A stretch of DNA of 64,000 nt from an uncultured Paracoccaceae bacterium (lineage in GTDB: Bacteria; Pseudomonadota; Alphaproteobacteria; Rhodobacterales; Rhodobacteraceae), in assembly GCA_938002605.1 (NCBI GenBank), contig CALLAF010000024.1, forward strand, positions 46,964-110,963, in the 5' to 3' direction. The notes beneath the pieces are model-generated. The model was given only the letters and a program-made list of their open reading frames with translations, made no database searches and was not told where the DNA came from. Each line of letters starts with the position of its first letter. Position 1 is the stretch's first letter. The translations under genes were made by a program, and so were the position numbers. This document shows, piece after piece, positions 32,718-41,641 of this stretch.

Positions 32718-33558
32718 GCCGCCCCTCCATCACGCGCACAGCGGTGCCACTGATCGTGACGGGGGCTGGGCGCTGGTTTTGTGTCGTCGCCGTGATCTGC
32801 GATGGACGCCCCATCTTGACACCTTGTGTGATTGTCAGGCTTTGGGGGGCGTCCAGAACTTCGGTCAATAAAGCCGCCAATGTGGCTGCGGCGCTGCCTG
32901 TGGCGGGGTCTTCGGGGATATTATCCAAAGCGGCGAACATGCGCGCGTCAATCTGATCACCATCGCGCACATAGGCGTAGATCGCGAAATCTAGGCCTGC
33001 CGGGTGTTTCTGCGCACCTTCACGTACTGCATCAAGATTGGGCGCACAGGCCGCAAGACTATCTACGCTTTCCAATACGACGATCACAAACGGGAGCCCA
33101 AGGCTGGCTTGCACGGGCAGGTGCGTTGTTGTGTCGATGGCCGTTTCCGGGAGACCAAGCGCCGCCGCAACCAAGGCGACATCCGGCAGGCTAATCCGTT
33201 CAAGCGCAGCACTTGTGACAAAAGACGCGGTATCGCCAGCAAAGGAACAAGGGATCGGGCCGACCCCAAGTTCCAGCACCATGTCCCCGCGATGCCCTTG
33301 GTCGCGTAGCGCGATTGCTGTGCCAATTGTCGGATGCCCGGCAAAGGCAATCTCTACCGTTGGGGTAAATATGCGTAGCTTAGCCGTATGTGCAGGATCA
33401 TTGGGCGGGTAGACAAACGTCGTTTCCGAAAAGTTAAATTCGCGGGCGATTTGTTGAAGGTCACCCTCGGGAATGGCGCGCGCATCTGGGATCACGGCCA
33501 GTTGGTTGCCGCCAAAGCGGCTTTGTGTGAACACGTCGTAGACAAGATATGCGGTCAT
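32707..33558 (-). CDS. PhzF-family isomerase
   Basis: A 283-residue two-domain diaminopimelate-epimerase-like protein. Seen: QSRFGGNQLAVI near the N-terminus, catalytic Glu in NFSETTFV, PTVEIAFAGHPTIGTA, and EDPATGSAAATLAAL in the second domain. The family isomerises small aromatic or amino-acid-like substrates; the one here is unknown. ATG 33558 overlaps the antiporter stop as ATGA, so the upstream frame to 33675 is not used. Confidence 0.9.
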   Translation of the reverse strand: MTAYLVYDVFTQSRFGGNQLAVIPDARAIPEGDLQQIAREFNFSETTFVYPPNDPAHTAKLRIFTPTVEIAFAGHPTIGTAIALRDQGHRGDMVLELGVGPIPCSFAGDTASFVTSAALERISLPDVALVAAALGLPETAIDTTTHLPVQASLGLPFVIVVLESVDSLAACAPNLDAVREGAQKHPAGLDFAIYAYVRDGDQIDARMFAALDNIPEDPATGSAAATLAALLTEVLDAPQSLTITQGVKMGRPSQITATTQNQRPAPVTISGTAVRVMEGRLVT

Positions 33559-34805
33559 TGCGGCAGCTCCGGTTCGCGACCGACTTTTGCGGCCACCCGC
33601 GTAATGGTCAACCCTTGGACGATGATTGAAAATACGACGACGACATAGGTCGCGGTTAGGATCAGTGGTTTCCATTCGTTATCGGGCAGCGACAGGGCAA
33701 GCGCCACGGATATCCCACCTTTTAATCCGCCCCACGTCATGATCGGGATAACCCCGGATGAAAAGCTACGGAAGGGTTTGAGCATAAGAACCGGCACCGC
33801 AACCGCCGCCAAACGCGCGACAAGCGCCAGCGCGATTGAGGCCACGCCGGTTACGATAAAACTGGCGTCAAACGCCACGGCAAAGACCTCGACCCCGATC
33901 ATCAAGAACAGGACAGCGTTGAGAATTTCATCGATGAGCTTCCAGAAAGCGTCGACATACAGCCGGGTTTCTTCAGACATGCCGAATTTGGTGCCCACAT
34001 CGCCAATCAGCAGCCCAGCACAAACCGCCATGATAGGGGCGGATACATGCAGATAGACCGCCAATTCATAGCCTCCGAATGCAAGCCCAAGCGTGATCAA
34101 GACTTCAAGCGAATAATCATCAATCCGGCGCATCACCCGAAAGGTTAACCAGCCCAGAACGACGCCCAGCACCGCGCCGCCCAATGCCTCTTGGACGAAC
34201 AGTTCAATGGCTGCCGTAGCACCGCTTCCGTGGTCATCGCCATGCGAGAACGCCAATCCAACAAGGATCAAGAACACGACATAAGCGACCCCGTCGTTAA
34301 ACAGGCTTTCGCCAGCGATCTTGGTTTCCAATGACTTTTGTAGATCTGCTTCGCGCAAAACCCCCAATACCGCCACCGGGTCAGTCGGTGAAATTAACGC
34401 GCCAAACACGAGTGCCGTCAACAACGGCATGCCCGTGAGCCATGAAAACCCGTAACCGACAATCGTGGTCGACAGCGCGATCCCGATTGTTGCCATCAGT
34501 GCCACTGGCACCCATTCACGGCGCAGGTCTGAGATTTTGACGTGCAACGCCCCAGCAAATAGCAACAGCCCCAACATGCCTTCGAGCAATGCATCAGAGA
34601 AATCGATGCTGAGCACTGTATTGCGCACCGTGTCTTCCAGACCAAAGCTTGGCATCGTAAAGTCAAGGATCATGACGCAAAATGAAGCGAGCAGCGACAC
34701 GACCAAAATGCCAATCGCTGCAGGCAGCCTTAAAAACAGATAGTTTATCGACCCAAATACCCCTGCAAGAACAATGAGAAGCGACGTAATTTGCAAGAGT
34801 GTCAT
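33555..34805 (-). CDS. CPA1-family Na+/H+ antiporter
   Basis: A 416-residue inner-membrane protein with about 12 membrane segments. Seen: GALISPTDPVAVLGVLREA and IAGESLFNDGVAYVVF, which carry the ion-binding Asp residues of NhaP/CPA1 exchangers, and the later MTWGGLKGGISVALALSLP. Moves Na+ (or K+) out against H+, of use in a marine setting. It heads the antiporter-PhzF-ZntB chain of overlapping genes. Confidence 0.92.
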   Translation of the reverse strand: MTLLQITSLLIVLAGVFGSINYLFLRLPAAIGILVVSLLASFCVMILDFTMPSFGLEDTVRNTVLSIDFSDALLEGMLGLLLFAGALHVKISDLRREWVPVALMATIGIALSTTIVGYGFSWLTGMPLLTALVFGALISPTDPVAVLGVLREADLQKSLETKIAGESLFNDGVAYVVFLILVGLAFSHGDDHGSGATAAIELFVQEALGGAVLGVVLGWLTFRVMRRIDDYSLEVLITLGLAFGGYELAVYLHVSAPIMAVCAGLLIGDVGTKFGMSEETRLYVDAFWKLIDEILNAVLFLMIGVEVFAVAFDASFIVTGVASIALALVARLAAVAVPVLMLKPFRSFSSGVIPIMTWGGLKGGISVALALSLPDNEWKPLILTATYVVVVFSIIVQGLTITRVAAKVGREPELPQ

Positions 34806-34856
34806 GAATATTTCCTATGGCCTTTGGTAATTGTTAACAGGTCGCTGCACGCCTCG

Positions 34857-35654
34857 CTAGAATATCTTGAGCCAGCTGCCCCCCAATTGTCGCGGGGTTG
34901 CGCCGCAGCCAAGTTTGAACCTAGCTAGTCCCGGTGCACTGTGCGTATCAATCGTACCCAAATCGAGCTGACGGACACCGCCACGTGCCAATGACATCGC
35001 TGCCGCTATCAGCAACCGATGGTGCGCCCGCGCTTGACGCCCCAATGCGTTTGCCCATCCCAGATGATATGTGGCGCAGGCTCCGTGGCGCAGAAATAGC
35101 ATTGCTGCGATTGGTGTATTTCCGCGCGCAGCGGTCCAGACTGTAACGTCTTCAGGTGCAATATCTGCATAGGCTTTGATGATACTATGGGGCAGGGCGC
35201 GAAACCCTTTTTGCCTTTGTTGTGCCAGATCGGAGTCCAGCAACCATTGATGAGAGGCGGCGTCGAACCGCGTGTGTTTAATGTTGATCGGTTCGGTTTG
35301 TGACCGTCGCCAAATGTTGCGCCATTTGCCGTGCATCTGCGCGGTCATAATATCTAGATCTGTTGAAAGCGCCAGTTCCGCCACGGTCGCGGGTGTCATG
35401 ATTTGGCGGTATCTGGCTTTGCGCAGGGCTTGGGCATCACCACCGTTGCTGTTGATCAAGCGTAGTTGCGCCGTGCGGAGCGCGCAGGCATCCGGCGGCG
35501 CGATCCAGATCGGCCCGCGCGGGGCAAACCCTATGCCAAAGCGTTGGATCACCTGCACAGGGGCTGCACCAGGGATATCAGCGGTGGTCACCGTTGCGCC
35601 AATGCGACGCAACGCTTGTCGGTAGTGCGGATGTTGTTGTAGCGGCAAAATCAT
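34857..35654 (-). CDS. GNAT_6-type (FemAB-like) acetyltransferase
   Basis: A 265-residue protein resembling the BioF2/FemAB-like GNAT_6 group. Seen: GKWRNIWRRSQTEPI in the middle, TVWTAARGNTPIAAMLFLRHGACATYHLGW, and the closing QLDLGTIDTHSAPGLARFKLGCGATPRQLGGSWL, which is the most conserved part of the group. Substrate unknown. ATG 35654 gives a full-length domain. Divergent from the small plus-strand ORF at 35701. Confidence 0.82.
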   Translation of the reverse strand: MILPLQQHPHYRQALRRIGATVTTADIPGAAPVQVIQRFGIGFAPRGPIWIAPPDACALRTAQLRLINSNGGDAQALRKARYRQIMTPATVAELALSTDLDIMTAQMHGKWRNIWRRSQTEPINIKHTRFDAASHQWLLDSDLAQQRQKGFRALPHSIIKAYADIAPEDVTVWTAARGNTPIAAMLFLRHGACATYHLGWANALGRQARAHHRLLIAAAMSLARGGVRQLDLGTIDTHSAPGLARFKLGCGATPRQLGGSWLKIF

Positions 35655-35700
35655 ATGTGCCGTTAAGCCATTTGAAACCTAAGGCGTGGTTAATGGCTGT

Positions 35701-35841
35701 ATGAAAAAAGCATCCAGAACTGTCGCAGGCGTCAATGCGCCACCACCGCGCCCAACAATTTTAGGGGCGGCCGTGGTGGCCGCCCTGATCGCATTTCCTG
35801 TCGGAATCACATTGTTAACAGTTGATCTTCTGTTGCTTTAG
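35701..35841 (+). CDS. Possible 46-residue membrane peptide
   Basis: A short frame: a basic, Pro-rich start ([19 protein letters not shown]) and one hydrophobic segment ([20 protein letters not shown]) ending in Leu-rich residues. It fills the space between the acetyltransferase and tyrS and ends in a 4-base convergent overlap with tyrS. No clear ribosome binding site is seen and I do not recognise the family. Confidence 0.4.
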   Translation: MKKASRTVAGVNAPPPRPTILGAAVVAALIAFPVGITLLTVDLLLL

Positions 35842-37088
35842 CCCAGTTGCACAAGCGCGTGACGTTTTTTGCCCGCGCTTAGCTTGATCGGGGTCGCAAG
35901 TGCCGCTGCATCAATGATCACACCGGGGTTATCCAGCGGCGCATCGTTCAAACGCGCACCGTTTTCACCGATGAGCCGCTTCGCATCTTTGCCGCTTTTG
36001 GCAAGACCCGCGCGTACAAACAATTGCACAATGGAAACCCCATCGCCCAGATCATCCGCTGAAAGCGTCACCGTCGGAAGGTCATCACCGACACCGCCCT
36101 TTTCAAACACTTCACGCGCGGTGGCTTCGGCGGCTTTCGCCGCTTCGGCGCCGTGCAAAAGCGTTGTCACCTCATTAGCCAGGATAATCTTGGCGGCGTT
36201 AATCTCTGACCCTTCGAGCGCGCCTAGGCGGTCGCATTCTTCAACGGGCAGTTCCGTGTAAAGTTTCAAGAACCGACCCGTATCCGCATCCGTCGTGTTG
36301 CGCCAGAATTGCCAGAATTCATATGGAGACAGCATGTCAGGGTTCAGCCAGACAGCGCCAGACTGCGATTTACCCATCTTTTTGCCGTCAGAGGTCGTCA
36401 GCAATGGTGATGTCAGTCCAAAAATCTGGTGATCCAACACACGGCGTGTCAGGTCGATCCCATTGACGATATTGCCCCATTGATCCGACCCGCCCATTTG
36501 CAGCACGCAGCCATAGCGGCGGTTTAGCTCAAGAAAATCATAGGCTTGCAAGATCATGTAGTTGAATTCAAGGAATGACAGCGATTGTTCCCGGTCCAGC
36601 CGCGATTTTACGCTTTCAAAGGCCAGCATCCGGTTGATCGAAAAATGCCTCCCAATGTCGCGCAGGAAATCAAGGTAGTTCAACCCGTCCAACCATTCGG
36701 CGTTATTGATCATCATCGCGCCATTTGGCGCATCCGAGTAATCAAGATAGGCCGAGAATACTTGGCGGATCCCTGCGATATTCGCGTCAATCTGTTCAGG
36801 CCCCAAAAGCGGGCGTTCATCCGCACGAAACGAAGGATCGCCCACCTTTGTCGTGCCGCCACCCATCAAGGTGATCGGCTTATGCCCCGTCTTTTGTAGC
36901 CAGCGCAGCATCATGATTTGGATCAGCGATCCGACATGCAGTGATTTTGCCGTCGCATCAAAGCCGATATAGGCTGGAACAACACCATTGCTAAGCGCCT
37001 CATCAAGCGCTTGATAATCTGTGCAATCGGCCAAAAAGCCGCGCGACATCATAACAGACATAAATTCAGATTTCGGATGGTAGGTCAT
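35838..37088 (-). CDS. tyrS: Tyrosine--tRNA ligase
   Basis: Class I synthetase of 416 residues. Seen: [23 protein letters not shown] with the HIGH equivalent HVGS, the tRNA/Tyr site [28 protein letters not shown] and the KMSKS equivalent KKMGKSQSG, followed by a C-terminal S4-like domain (residues about 350-410). ATG 37088 ([12 protein letters not shown]) is preferred to one ten codons upstream. Divergent from anmK across about 60 bases. Confidence 0.97.
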   Translation of the reverse strand: MTYHPKSEFMSVMMSRGFLADCTDYQALDEALSNGVVPAYIGFDATAKSLHVGSLIQIMMLRWLQKTGHKPITLMGGGTTKVGDPSFRADERPLLGPEQIDANIAGIRQVFSAYLDYSDAPNGAMMINNAEWLDGLNYLDFLRDIGRHFSINRMLAFESVKSRLDREQSLSFLEFNYMILQAYDFLELNRRYGCVLQMGGSDQWGNIVNGIDLTRRVLDHQIFGLTSPLLTTSDGKKMGKSQSGAVWLNPDMLSPYEFWQFWRNTTDADTGRFLKLYTELPVEECDRLGALEGSEINAAKIILANEVTTLLHGAEAAKAAEATAREVFEKGGVGDDLPTVTLSADDLGDGVSIVQLFVRAGLAKSGKDAKRLIGENGARLNDAPLDNPGVIIDAAALATPIKLSAGKKRHALVQLG

Positions 37089-37151
37089 TGGCTTGTTCCT
37101 GCGGTGGTCTCGGTGCACTCTATAGTCAGGTCATGGCCCAAGGGAAAGCGT

Positions 37152-38288
37152 ATGTTGAAATCTGGATTTATGCGTGCGCTTGGCACGATGTCGGGTACTT
37201 CGCTGGACGGGGTCGATGCGGCTGTGCTGGACACTGACGGGATCAACATCGCAGGTTTTGGCCCCAGCGATTATCGCGCCTATACTGATGCAGAACGTGA
37301 GGTGCTGCGCGGGCATCTTGGGCGTTGGCACGATGATGATGTAATCGCATGCGCCAAAGTGGTCGAGGCCGCGCATATCGCCGTGATGGCCCCGTTTGAA
37401 AATATCGATATCGCTGGGTTTCATGGCCAAACATTGGCGCATGATCCCGGTGGGCGCGGAACACACCAATGCGGCAACGGTCAGCATTTGGCGAATGTGC
37501 TTGGCGTGCCTGTCGCTTGGGATTTTCGCACTAACGACGTGGTTTCAGGCGGGCAGGGTGCGCCGCTTGCTCCGTTCTATCATTTTGCCTTGGCGAAATG
37601 GCTTGGGGCCACAGCCCCGGTTGCATTTTTGAACCTTGGCGGTGTGGGCAACATTACTTGGGTTGATCCGCGCTATGATGATCCAGCAGAGCCCGGGGCG
37701 TTGATCGCCTTTGACACGGGCCCCGCAAATGCGCCGATCAATGATCTGATGCAAGCGCGCCGTGGCCTTGCTTATGATAAAGACGGGGCCTTGGGTGGCA
37801 CGGGCGTTGCCGATCCTAAAATCGTAGCTGCCTTTCTAACGCATCCCTATTTTGCGCGCCCCTTACCAAAGTCACTGGACCGTGACGCGTTTTCTGGATT
37901 GATCGACAGCGTCGCTGATCTTGCTGATGCCGATGCCGTCGCGACCCTGACAGAAATCGTGGCGGAGAGCGTGGCCCATGCCGTGGCCCAATGCCCGGCA
38001 CCAACAACCCAACTATTGGTCTGCGGCGGCGGTCGTAACAATGCGACGGTGATGCGCGCGATCTCTGGTGCGGTGCAAAGTGACGTTGTGCCGGTCGAGG
38101 CTGTCGGTTTGAACGGAGATATGCTTGAAGCGCAAGCTTTTGCGTTTTTGGCCGTACGTGCGGCGCGCGGATTACCTTTGTCAGCGCCCGGAACAACAGG
38201 GGTCAGCGCACCCGTATTCGGTGGGCGAGTCGCAATTCCGACAGATTCAGCGCTCAAGCTGAGTGCTGGTATTTCGCACGATCTGTAA
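37152..38288 (+). CDS. anmK: Anhydro-N-acetylmuramic acid kinase
   Basis: Phosphorylates and opens 1,6-anhydro-MurNAc in cell wall recycling, giving MurNAc-6-phosphate. 378 residues from ATG 37152, with AGGGAAAG upstream; the frame is open to 37011 but overlaps the tyrS promoter. Seen: phosphate loop ALGTMSGTSLDGVDAAVLD, AGFHGQTLAHDPGG, FLNLGGVGNITW and FDTGPANAPINDLM. No other recycling gene is adjacent. Confidence 0.95.
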   Translation: MLKSGFMRALGTMSGTSLDGVDAAVLDTDGINIAGFGPSDYRAYTDAEREVLRGHLGRWHDDDVIACAKVVEAAHIAVMAPFENIDIAGFHGQTLAHDPGGRGTHQCGNGQHLANVLGVPVAWDFRTNDVVSGGQGAPLAPFYHFALAKWLGATAPVAFLNLGGVGNITWVDPRYDDPAEPGALIAFDTGPANAPINDLMQARRGLAYDKDGALGGTGVADPKIVAAFLTHPYFARPLPKSLDRDAFSGLIDSVADLADADAVATLTEIVAESVAHAVAQCPAPTTQLLVCGGGRNNATVMRAISGAVQSDVVPVEAVGLNGDMLEAQAFAFLAVRAARGLPLSAPGTTGVSAPVFGGRVAIPTDSALKLSAGISHDL

Positions 38289-38396
38289 ACGGCTTTCGCT
38301 TCACGGCGATGTGATTTTGTTGTGCGGATTCTTGCCTTATTTTTATGGTGATTGGCCCATTTTTGCTGACCCCATTCACAGGGCTGTGAGGTGATC

Positions 38397-38424
38397 TTGA
38401 ACGCTGTCCACAAAAGCGTAGATG
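38397..38424 (+). promoter_or_regulatory. Candidate sigma-70 promoter of the outer-membrane protein gene
   Basis: TTGAAC (38397-38402), a 16-base spacer and TAGATG (38419-38424), ending about 40 bases before the ATG. Confidence 0.45.
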
Positions 38425-38462
38425 TGTGCACACGACCACAATCCACAAAGGAAGAAACCAAA

Positions 38463-39089
38463 ATGATGAATACATTGAAACTGGTTCGTTTGAGCATGAT
38501 CGCAACGCCATTGGCTATGGCTGCTGGTATGGCCTCTGCGGGCGGGCTGTCAGAACCTGTCGAAACCGTCGCGCCAACGCCTGTTCCCGCTGTAGCCCCG
38601 GCACCAATGATGCATAAAGGTGATTGGACAGGCTTTTACGCGGGTGGCCAGATTGGTTTCGGGTCAGTTGAATCCGATGATCTGACAGATGATATTGAAG
38701 GCGCAACTTACGGTGTACACGGCGGCTACATGCATGACTTTGGTTCATGGGTACTGGGTGCTGAACTAGATATCGACGGTACAGACGCAGAATCGTCAGC
38801 AGACGATGTTGAAATCGACTCTATCGCTCGGGCAAAACTGCGCGTAGGGTATGATGCCGGCGATTGGTTGCCATATTTCACCGCAGGTGTTGCGCAGGCT
38901 GATGTAGATTTTGCAGGTACGGATCTCTCTGACACTGGCAGCTTTGCAGGTTTGGGCGCGGAATACCGCGTCAGCGACAGTATCCGTGTCGGTGGTGAAG
39001 TTCTTCAACACCAGTTCGATGACTTTGACGGCACCGGTTATGACTTCGACGCAACAACAGTTGCCGCACGCGTTTCATTCCAGTTCTGA
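38463..39089 (+). CDS. Outer-membrane beta-barrel protein (OmpA/Omp31-like)
   Basis: A 208-residue exported protein. Signal peptide at residues about 1-22 (MIATPLAMAAGMASA), a Pro/Ala-rich linker (TVAPTPVPAVAPAPMM), then an eight-strand-type barrel beginning DWTGFYAGGQIGFG, which is typical of the Omp31/OMP_b-brl family. The last residues VAARVSFQF end in Phe, the signal for BAM assembly. No OmpA peptidoglycan-binding domain is present. AGGAAG precedes ATG 38463. A strong terminator follows. Confidence 0.9.
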   Translation: MMNTLKLVRLSMIATPLAMAAGMASAGGLSEPVETVAPTPVPAVAPAPMMHKGDWTGFYAGGQIGFGSVESDDLTDDIEGATYGVHGGYMHDFGSWVLGAELDIDGTDAESSADDVEIDSIARAKLRVGYDAGDWLPYFTAGVAQADVDFAGTDLSDTGSFAGLGAEYRVSDSIRVGGEVLQHQFDDFDGTGYDFDATTVAARVSFQF

Positions 39090-39150
39090 TCCCGCGAATT
39101 GGAATGTGGTAGGCGGGGTCCCTCATCCCCGAGATCGCGCCTACCCCAAG

Positions 39151-39182
39151 AAAGGCCCGCAGTGCAAACTGCGGGCCTTTTT
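39151..39182 (+). terminator. Rho-independent terminator of the outer-membrane protein gene
   Basis: A 13-bp stem AAAGGCCCGCAGT-GCAA-ACTGCGGGCCTTT with GNRA loop, flanked by T on one side and A on the other, so it can serve both strands; the ICL-family gene converges on it. Confidence 0.93.
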
Positions 39183-39186
39183 GCAT

Positions 39187-39996
39187 TTAGGTCATCATTT
39201 GATCAATCGTATCGCTGCCAATGCCGTTGTTCTTGAGGGCGCTGAATTGCCCGTTGAACATTTCGCTGGCAGCATCATAGATCGCGCGATGCGTCACGCG
39301 CGCCAACGCAGATCCAAGCGATAGCCGCGCTGCGCCTGCCTTAGCAAAATCATCCAGTGATTGCCCCGCAAAATCACCAGCAACTAGCGCATTCACAGGC
39401 TTGTCTACGGCCGCGCAAATGCGTGCAAGCGCGGCCATATCAGGCGGCATTGGTGCATAAAGACAATCTGCGCCCGCAGCGGAAAACCCTTGTAAACGCT
39501 TGATTGCTGTATCTGTATCATAGCTGCCGATCATGATTCCGTCGGCGCGCGCGGTCAGCACAAAATCATTTGGTAATGCGCGGGCTGCACTTGCGGCGGC
39601 GCGGATACGTTCAATGGCCAAATCAAGGTCATATGGGGCACCGCCGGGAAGGATCGTATCCTCGATACATATCCCGGCAAGCCCAATCTCGGCCGCCATC
39701 CGGACGGTCTGTGCACAGTCATCTGGGCTGTCACCAAAACCGTTTTCAAAATCGCCCTGCACCGGCACAGTTGCGACGGAACGGATGTCGCTTGCATGGG
39801 CAAGAGCCTCGTCTCGGGTGAGAGTGCCGCCATCAACGCGCCCTAGCGTGAACGCATGGGCCGCTGACGATGTGGCCAGTGCTTTGGCTCCCATGGATTG
39901 TAGCATCTTGGCGCTGTCTTTGTCCCAGACGTTGGCCAAGATAAACGGGTGTCCCGCCACATGAAGTGCGCGAAAAACCATGCCGGGGTGGGTCAT
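39187..39996 (-). CDS. Isocitrate lyase/PEP mutase superfamily protein
   Basis: A 269-residue TIM barrel enzyme of the ICL/PEP-mutase superfamily. Seen: NVWDKDSAKMLQSMGAKALATSS, VPVQGDFENGFG and GICIEDTILPGG with the metal-binding Asp/Glu, and DFVLTARADG. It lacks the KKCGH motif of true isocitrate lyase. Members include oxaloacetate decarboxylase, PEP mutase and 2-methylisocitrate lyase-like enzymes; the reaction here cannot be named. Its ATG overlaps the stop of ada (ATGA). Confidence 0.85.
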   Translation of the reverse strand: MTHPGMVFRALHVAGHPFILANVWDKDSAKMLQSMGAKALATSSAAHAFTLGRVDGGTLTRDEALAHASDIRSVATVPVQGDFENGFGDSPDDCAQTVRMAAEIGLAGICIEDTILPGGAPYDLDLAIERIRAAASAARALPNDFVLTARADGIMIGSYDTDTAIKRLQGFSAAGADCLYAPMPPDMAALARICAAVDKPVNALVAGDFAGQSLDDFAKAGAARLSLGSALARVTHRAIYDAASEMFNGQFSALKNNGIGSDTIDQMMT

Positions 39997-41060
39997 TGTT
40001 TTGTCCTTTGTGCATATGTCTTTTCAAGATCAATCAGTTTTTGTTTGCGCCACAGCCCGCCACCGTAGCCGGTCAGCGATCCATCTGCGCCGATGACGCG
40101 GTGACAGGGGATTATGAGCGCGATTTGATTTGATCCATTGGCGCGGGCAACCGCGCGCGTGGCGGTTGGCGCATTGATGGTTTGGGCAAGCGCGCCGTAA
40201 CTGCGTGTCTCGCCCGCAGGAATATCGCGCAGGGCGTTCCAAACTTGGCGGGTAAATGGCGTGCCGTGCAAGGCCAGTGGCACTGTGAATTCTGCGCTTG
40301 TGCCGTCAAAAAACGCGGCCAATTCTGCGGCAGTTTGTTCCGTGATATCTGTACGTCCGATCCCAATGTCACCTTTGGACATTTTGCGAAGGCGGGCTAA
40401 TTCAGCGGGAAGCGCCTTGCGATCCGCAAATTCCAGCAAATGCAGCGCACGCTTGTCGCAGACTGCGATCATGTCACCTAAAGGGGTTGGAATATGCGCG
40501 GCACGCAGCAGGGCGTCTTTTGCAAAATTGCCGGGGGCGGTGCCGATTAGCTTCGCGAAGGCCGCGCGAAATGCCGCGGGGCTGTCGAAACCTGCGTCAA
40601 GTTGCGCTTCAATCACTTTACCCGTTTCAAGCGTTGTAAACCCGCTTGCCAACCGCTGCTGACGCGCCATGTCCAAAAATGTCATGCCAAAATGGCGTTT
40701 GAAGCTGCGTCGCGCTGTTGATGGGTCAAACCTCATTGCTGCCACGTCCGCCTCAGACCAGCGCCGCATCGGGGCCGCGTCCAAGGCCGCCAATAGAGCC
40801 GTGATCACAGGATCAGTCTGTGCTGCCGGTGCGACCGGGTGACATCGTTTGCAGGGGCGAAAGCCCGCTTAAATACAGTCCGCTACGTCGCTGAAAAAAG
40901 TACAGTTTTCGCGTTTTGGTTTGCGGGCAGGGCACGTTAACCTACAAAAAATACCCGTCGAAGAAACGCCAACAAAGGCAGTCCCATCATAGGCGGGGTC
41001 ACGGGCCAAGAGCGCTTTGTAAAGCACATCATCATGGGGAAGGGTCATCAACATGTCCAT
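39993..41060 (-). pseudogene. ada: ada: adaptive response regulator/O6-alkylguanine methyltransferase, interrupted by one in-frame stop
   Basis: Ada senses methyl phosphotriesters through an N-terminal zinc Cys4 domain, activates repair genes through an AraC domain, and repairs O6-methylguanine. All three parts are here in one frame: zinc domain (AFVGVSSTGIFCRLTCPARKP, then CKRC), AraC part (STARRSFKRHFGMTFLDMAR) and methyltransferase (IIPCHRVIGADG). A single TAA at 40869-40871 cuts the frame between FFSDVADCI and AGFRPCKRCHP, inside the zinc domain, so two of four zinc Cys fall after the stop. The 3' part could restart at 40808 (MITALLAALD) and still yield the AraC-methyltransferase portion. 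Without the stop the length is about 351 codons, as in E. coli Ada. The start is 41048 or 41060. Confidence 0.9.
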
Positions 41061-41122
41061 AGCCTATGCGATTCGTCCGGGTGGTGCCGCCTGAAATCGG
41101 GCGTCTATTGCCTATGCGCAGT

Positions 41123-41566
41123 TCAACCATCAAGCCCAGTTAAATTGCGGGGACCTGCGCCATCCAATCCCTTTACGTCTTGGGGATTGTATAACGCGCA
41201 ACTTTGCAGGCTTAAGCAGCCGCACCCGATGCAACTATCTAATTTGTCGCGCAAATCTGTCAGGGCCGCGATGCGCGCTTCGATCTTAACACGAAAGCTT
41301 TTGCTGATGCGGGTCCAATCCGCCTTGCTGGGGGCCTTATGGGCAGGGAGCCCTTTGAGGTGTTCTGCGATTTCGGCCAGCGGAAACCCAAGCGTTTGTG
41401 CGGCCATCACAAAGGATAAACGCCGAATATCTGCACGCCCATAGCGACGATGCCCGCCGTCATTGCGCAAAGGCGCGACGATCCCATGGGTTTCATAAAA
41501 CCGGATCGCAGAAACCGCCAATCCGGTACGCGCAGAAAGGTCGCCGATAGATAATCCCGTGGCCAT
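41123..41566 (-). CDS. soxR: Redox-sensing activator SoxR
   Basis: MerR-family regulator activated by oxidation of a [2Fe-2S] cluster. 147 residues from ATG 41566 (MATGLSIGDLSARTGLAVSAIRF). Winged-helix DNA-binding part with HRRYGRADIRRLSF, a dimer helix, and the cluster motif CIGCGCLSLQSC near residue 110. The frame is open to 41617 but would cross the operator. A perfect SoxR box lies just upstream. It sits 60 bases before ada on the same strand. Confidence 0.97.
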   Translation of the reverse strand: MATGLSIGDLSARTGLAVSAIRFYETHGIVAPLRNDGGHRRYGRADIRRLSFVMAAQTLGFPLAEIAEHLKGLPAHKAPSKADWTRISKSFRVKIEARIAALTDLRDKLDSCIGCGCLSLQSCALYNPQDVKGLDGAGPRNLTGLDG

Positions 41567-41577
41567 GAAAATAATCC

Positions 41578-41608
41578 TTGATCTCAAGTTAACTTGAGAA
41601 ATTAGAAC
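41578..41608 (+). promoter_or_regulatory. SoxR box and SoxR-type promoter
   Basis: The palindrome CTCAAGTTAACTTGAG (41583-41598) is identical to the core of the E. coli soxS SoxR site. It lies between a -35-like TTGATC (41578-41583) and a -10-like TAGAAC (41603-41608) with a 19-base spacer, the stretched spacing required by MerR-type activators. Oriented toward the VOC gene. Confidence 0.9.
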
Positions 41609-41641
41609 CATATCCACGCGAAAAATCTAGTGGAAAAACCG

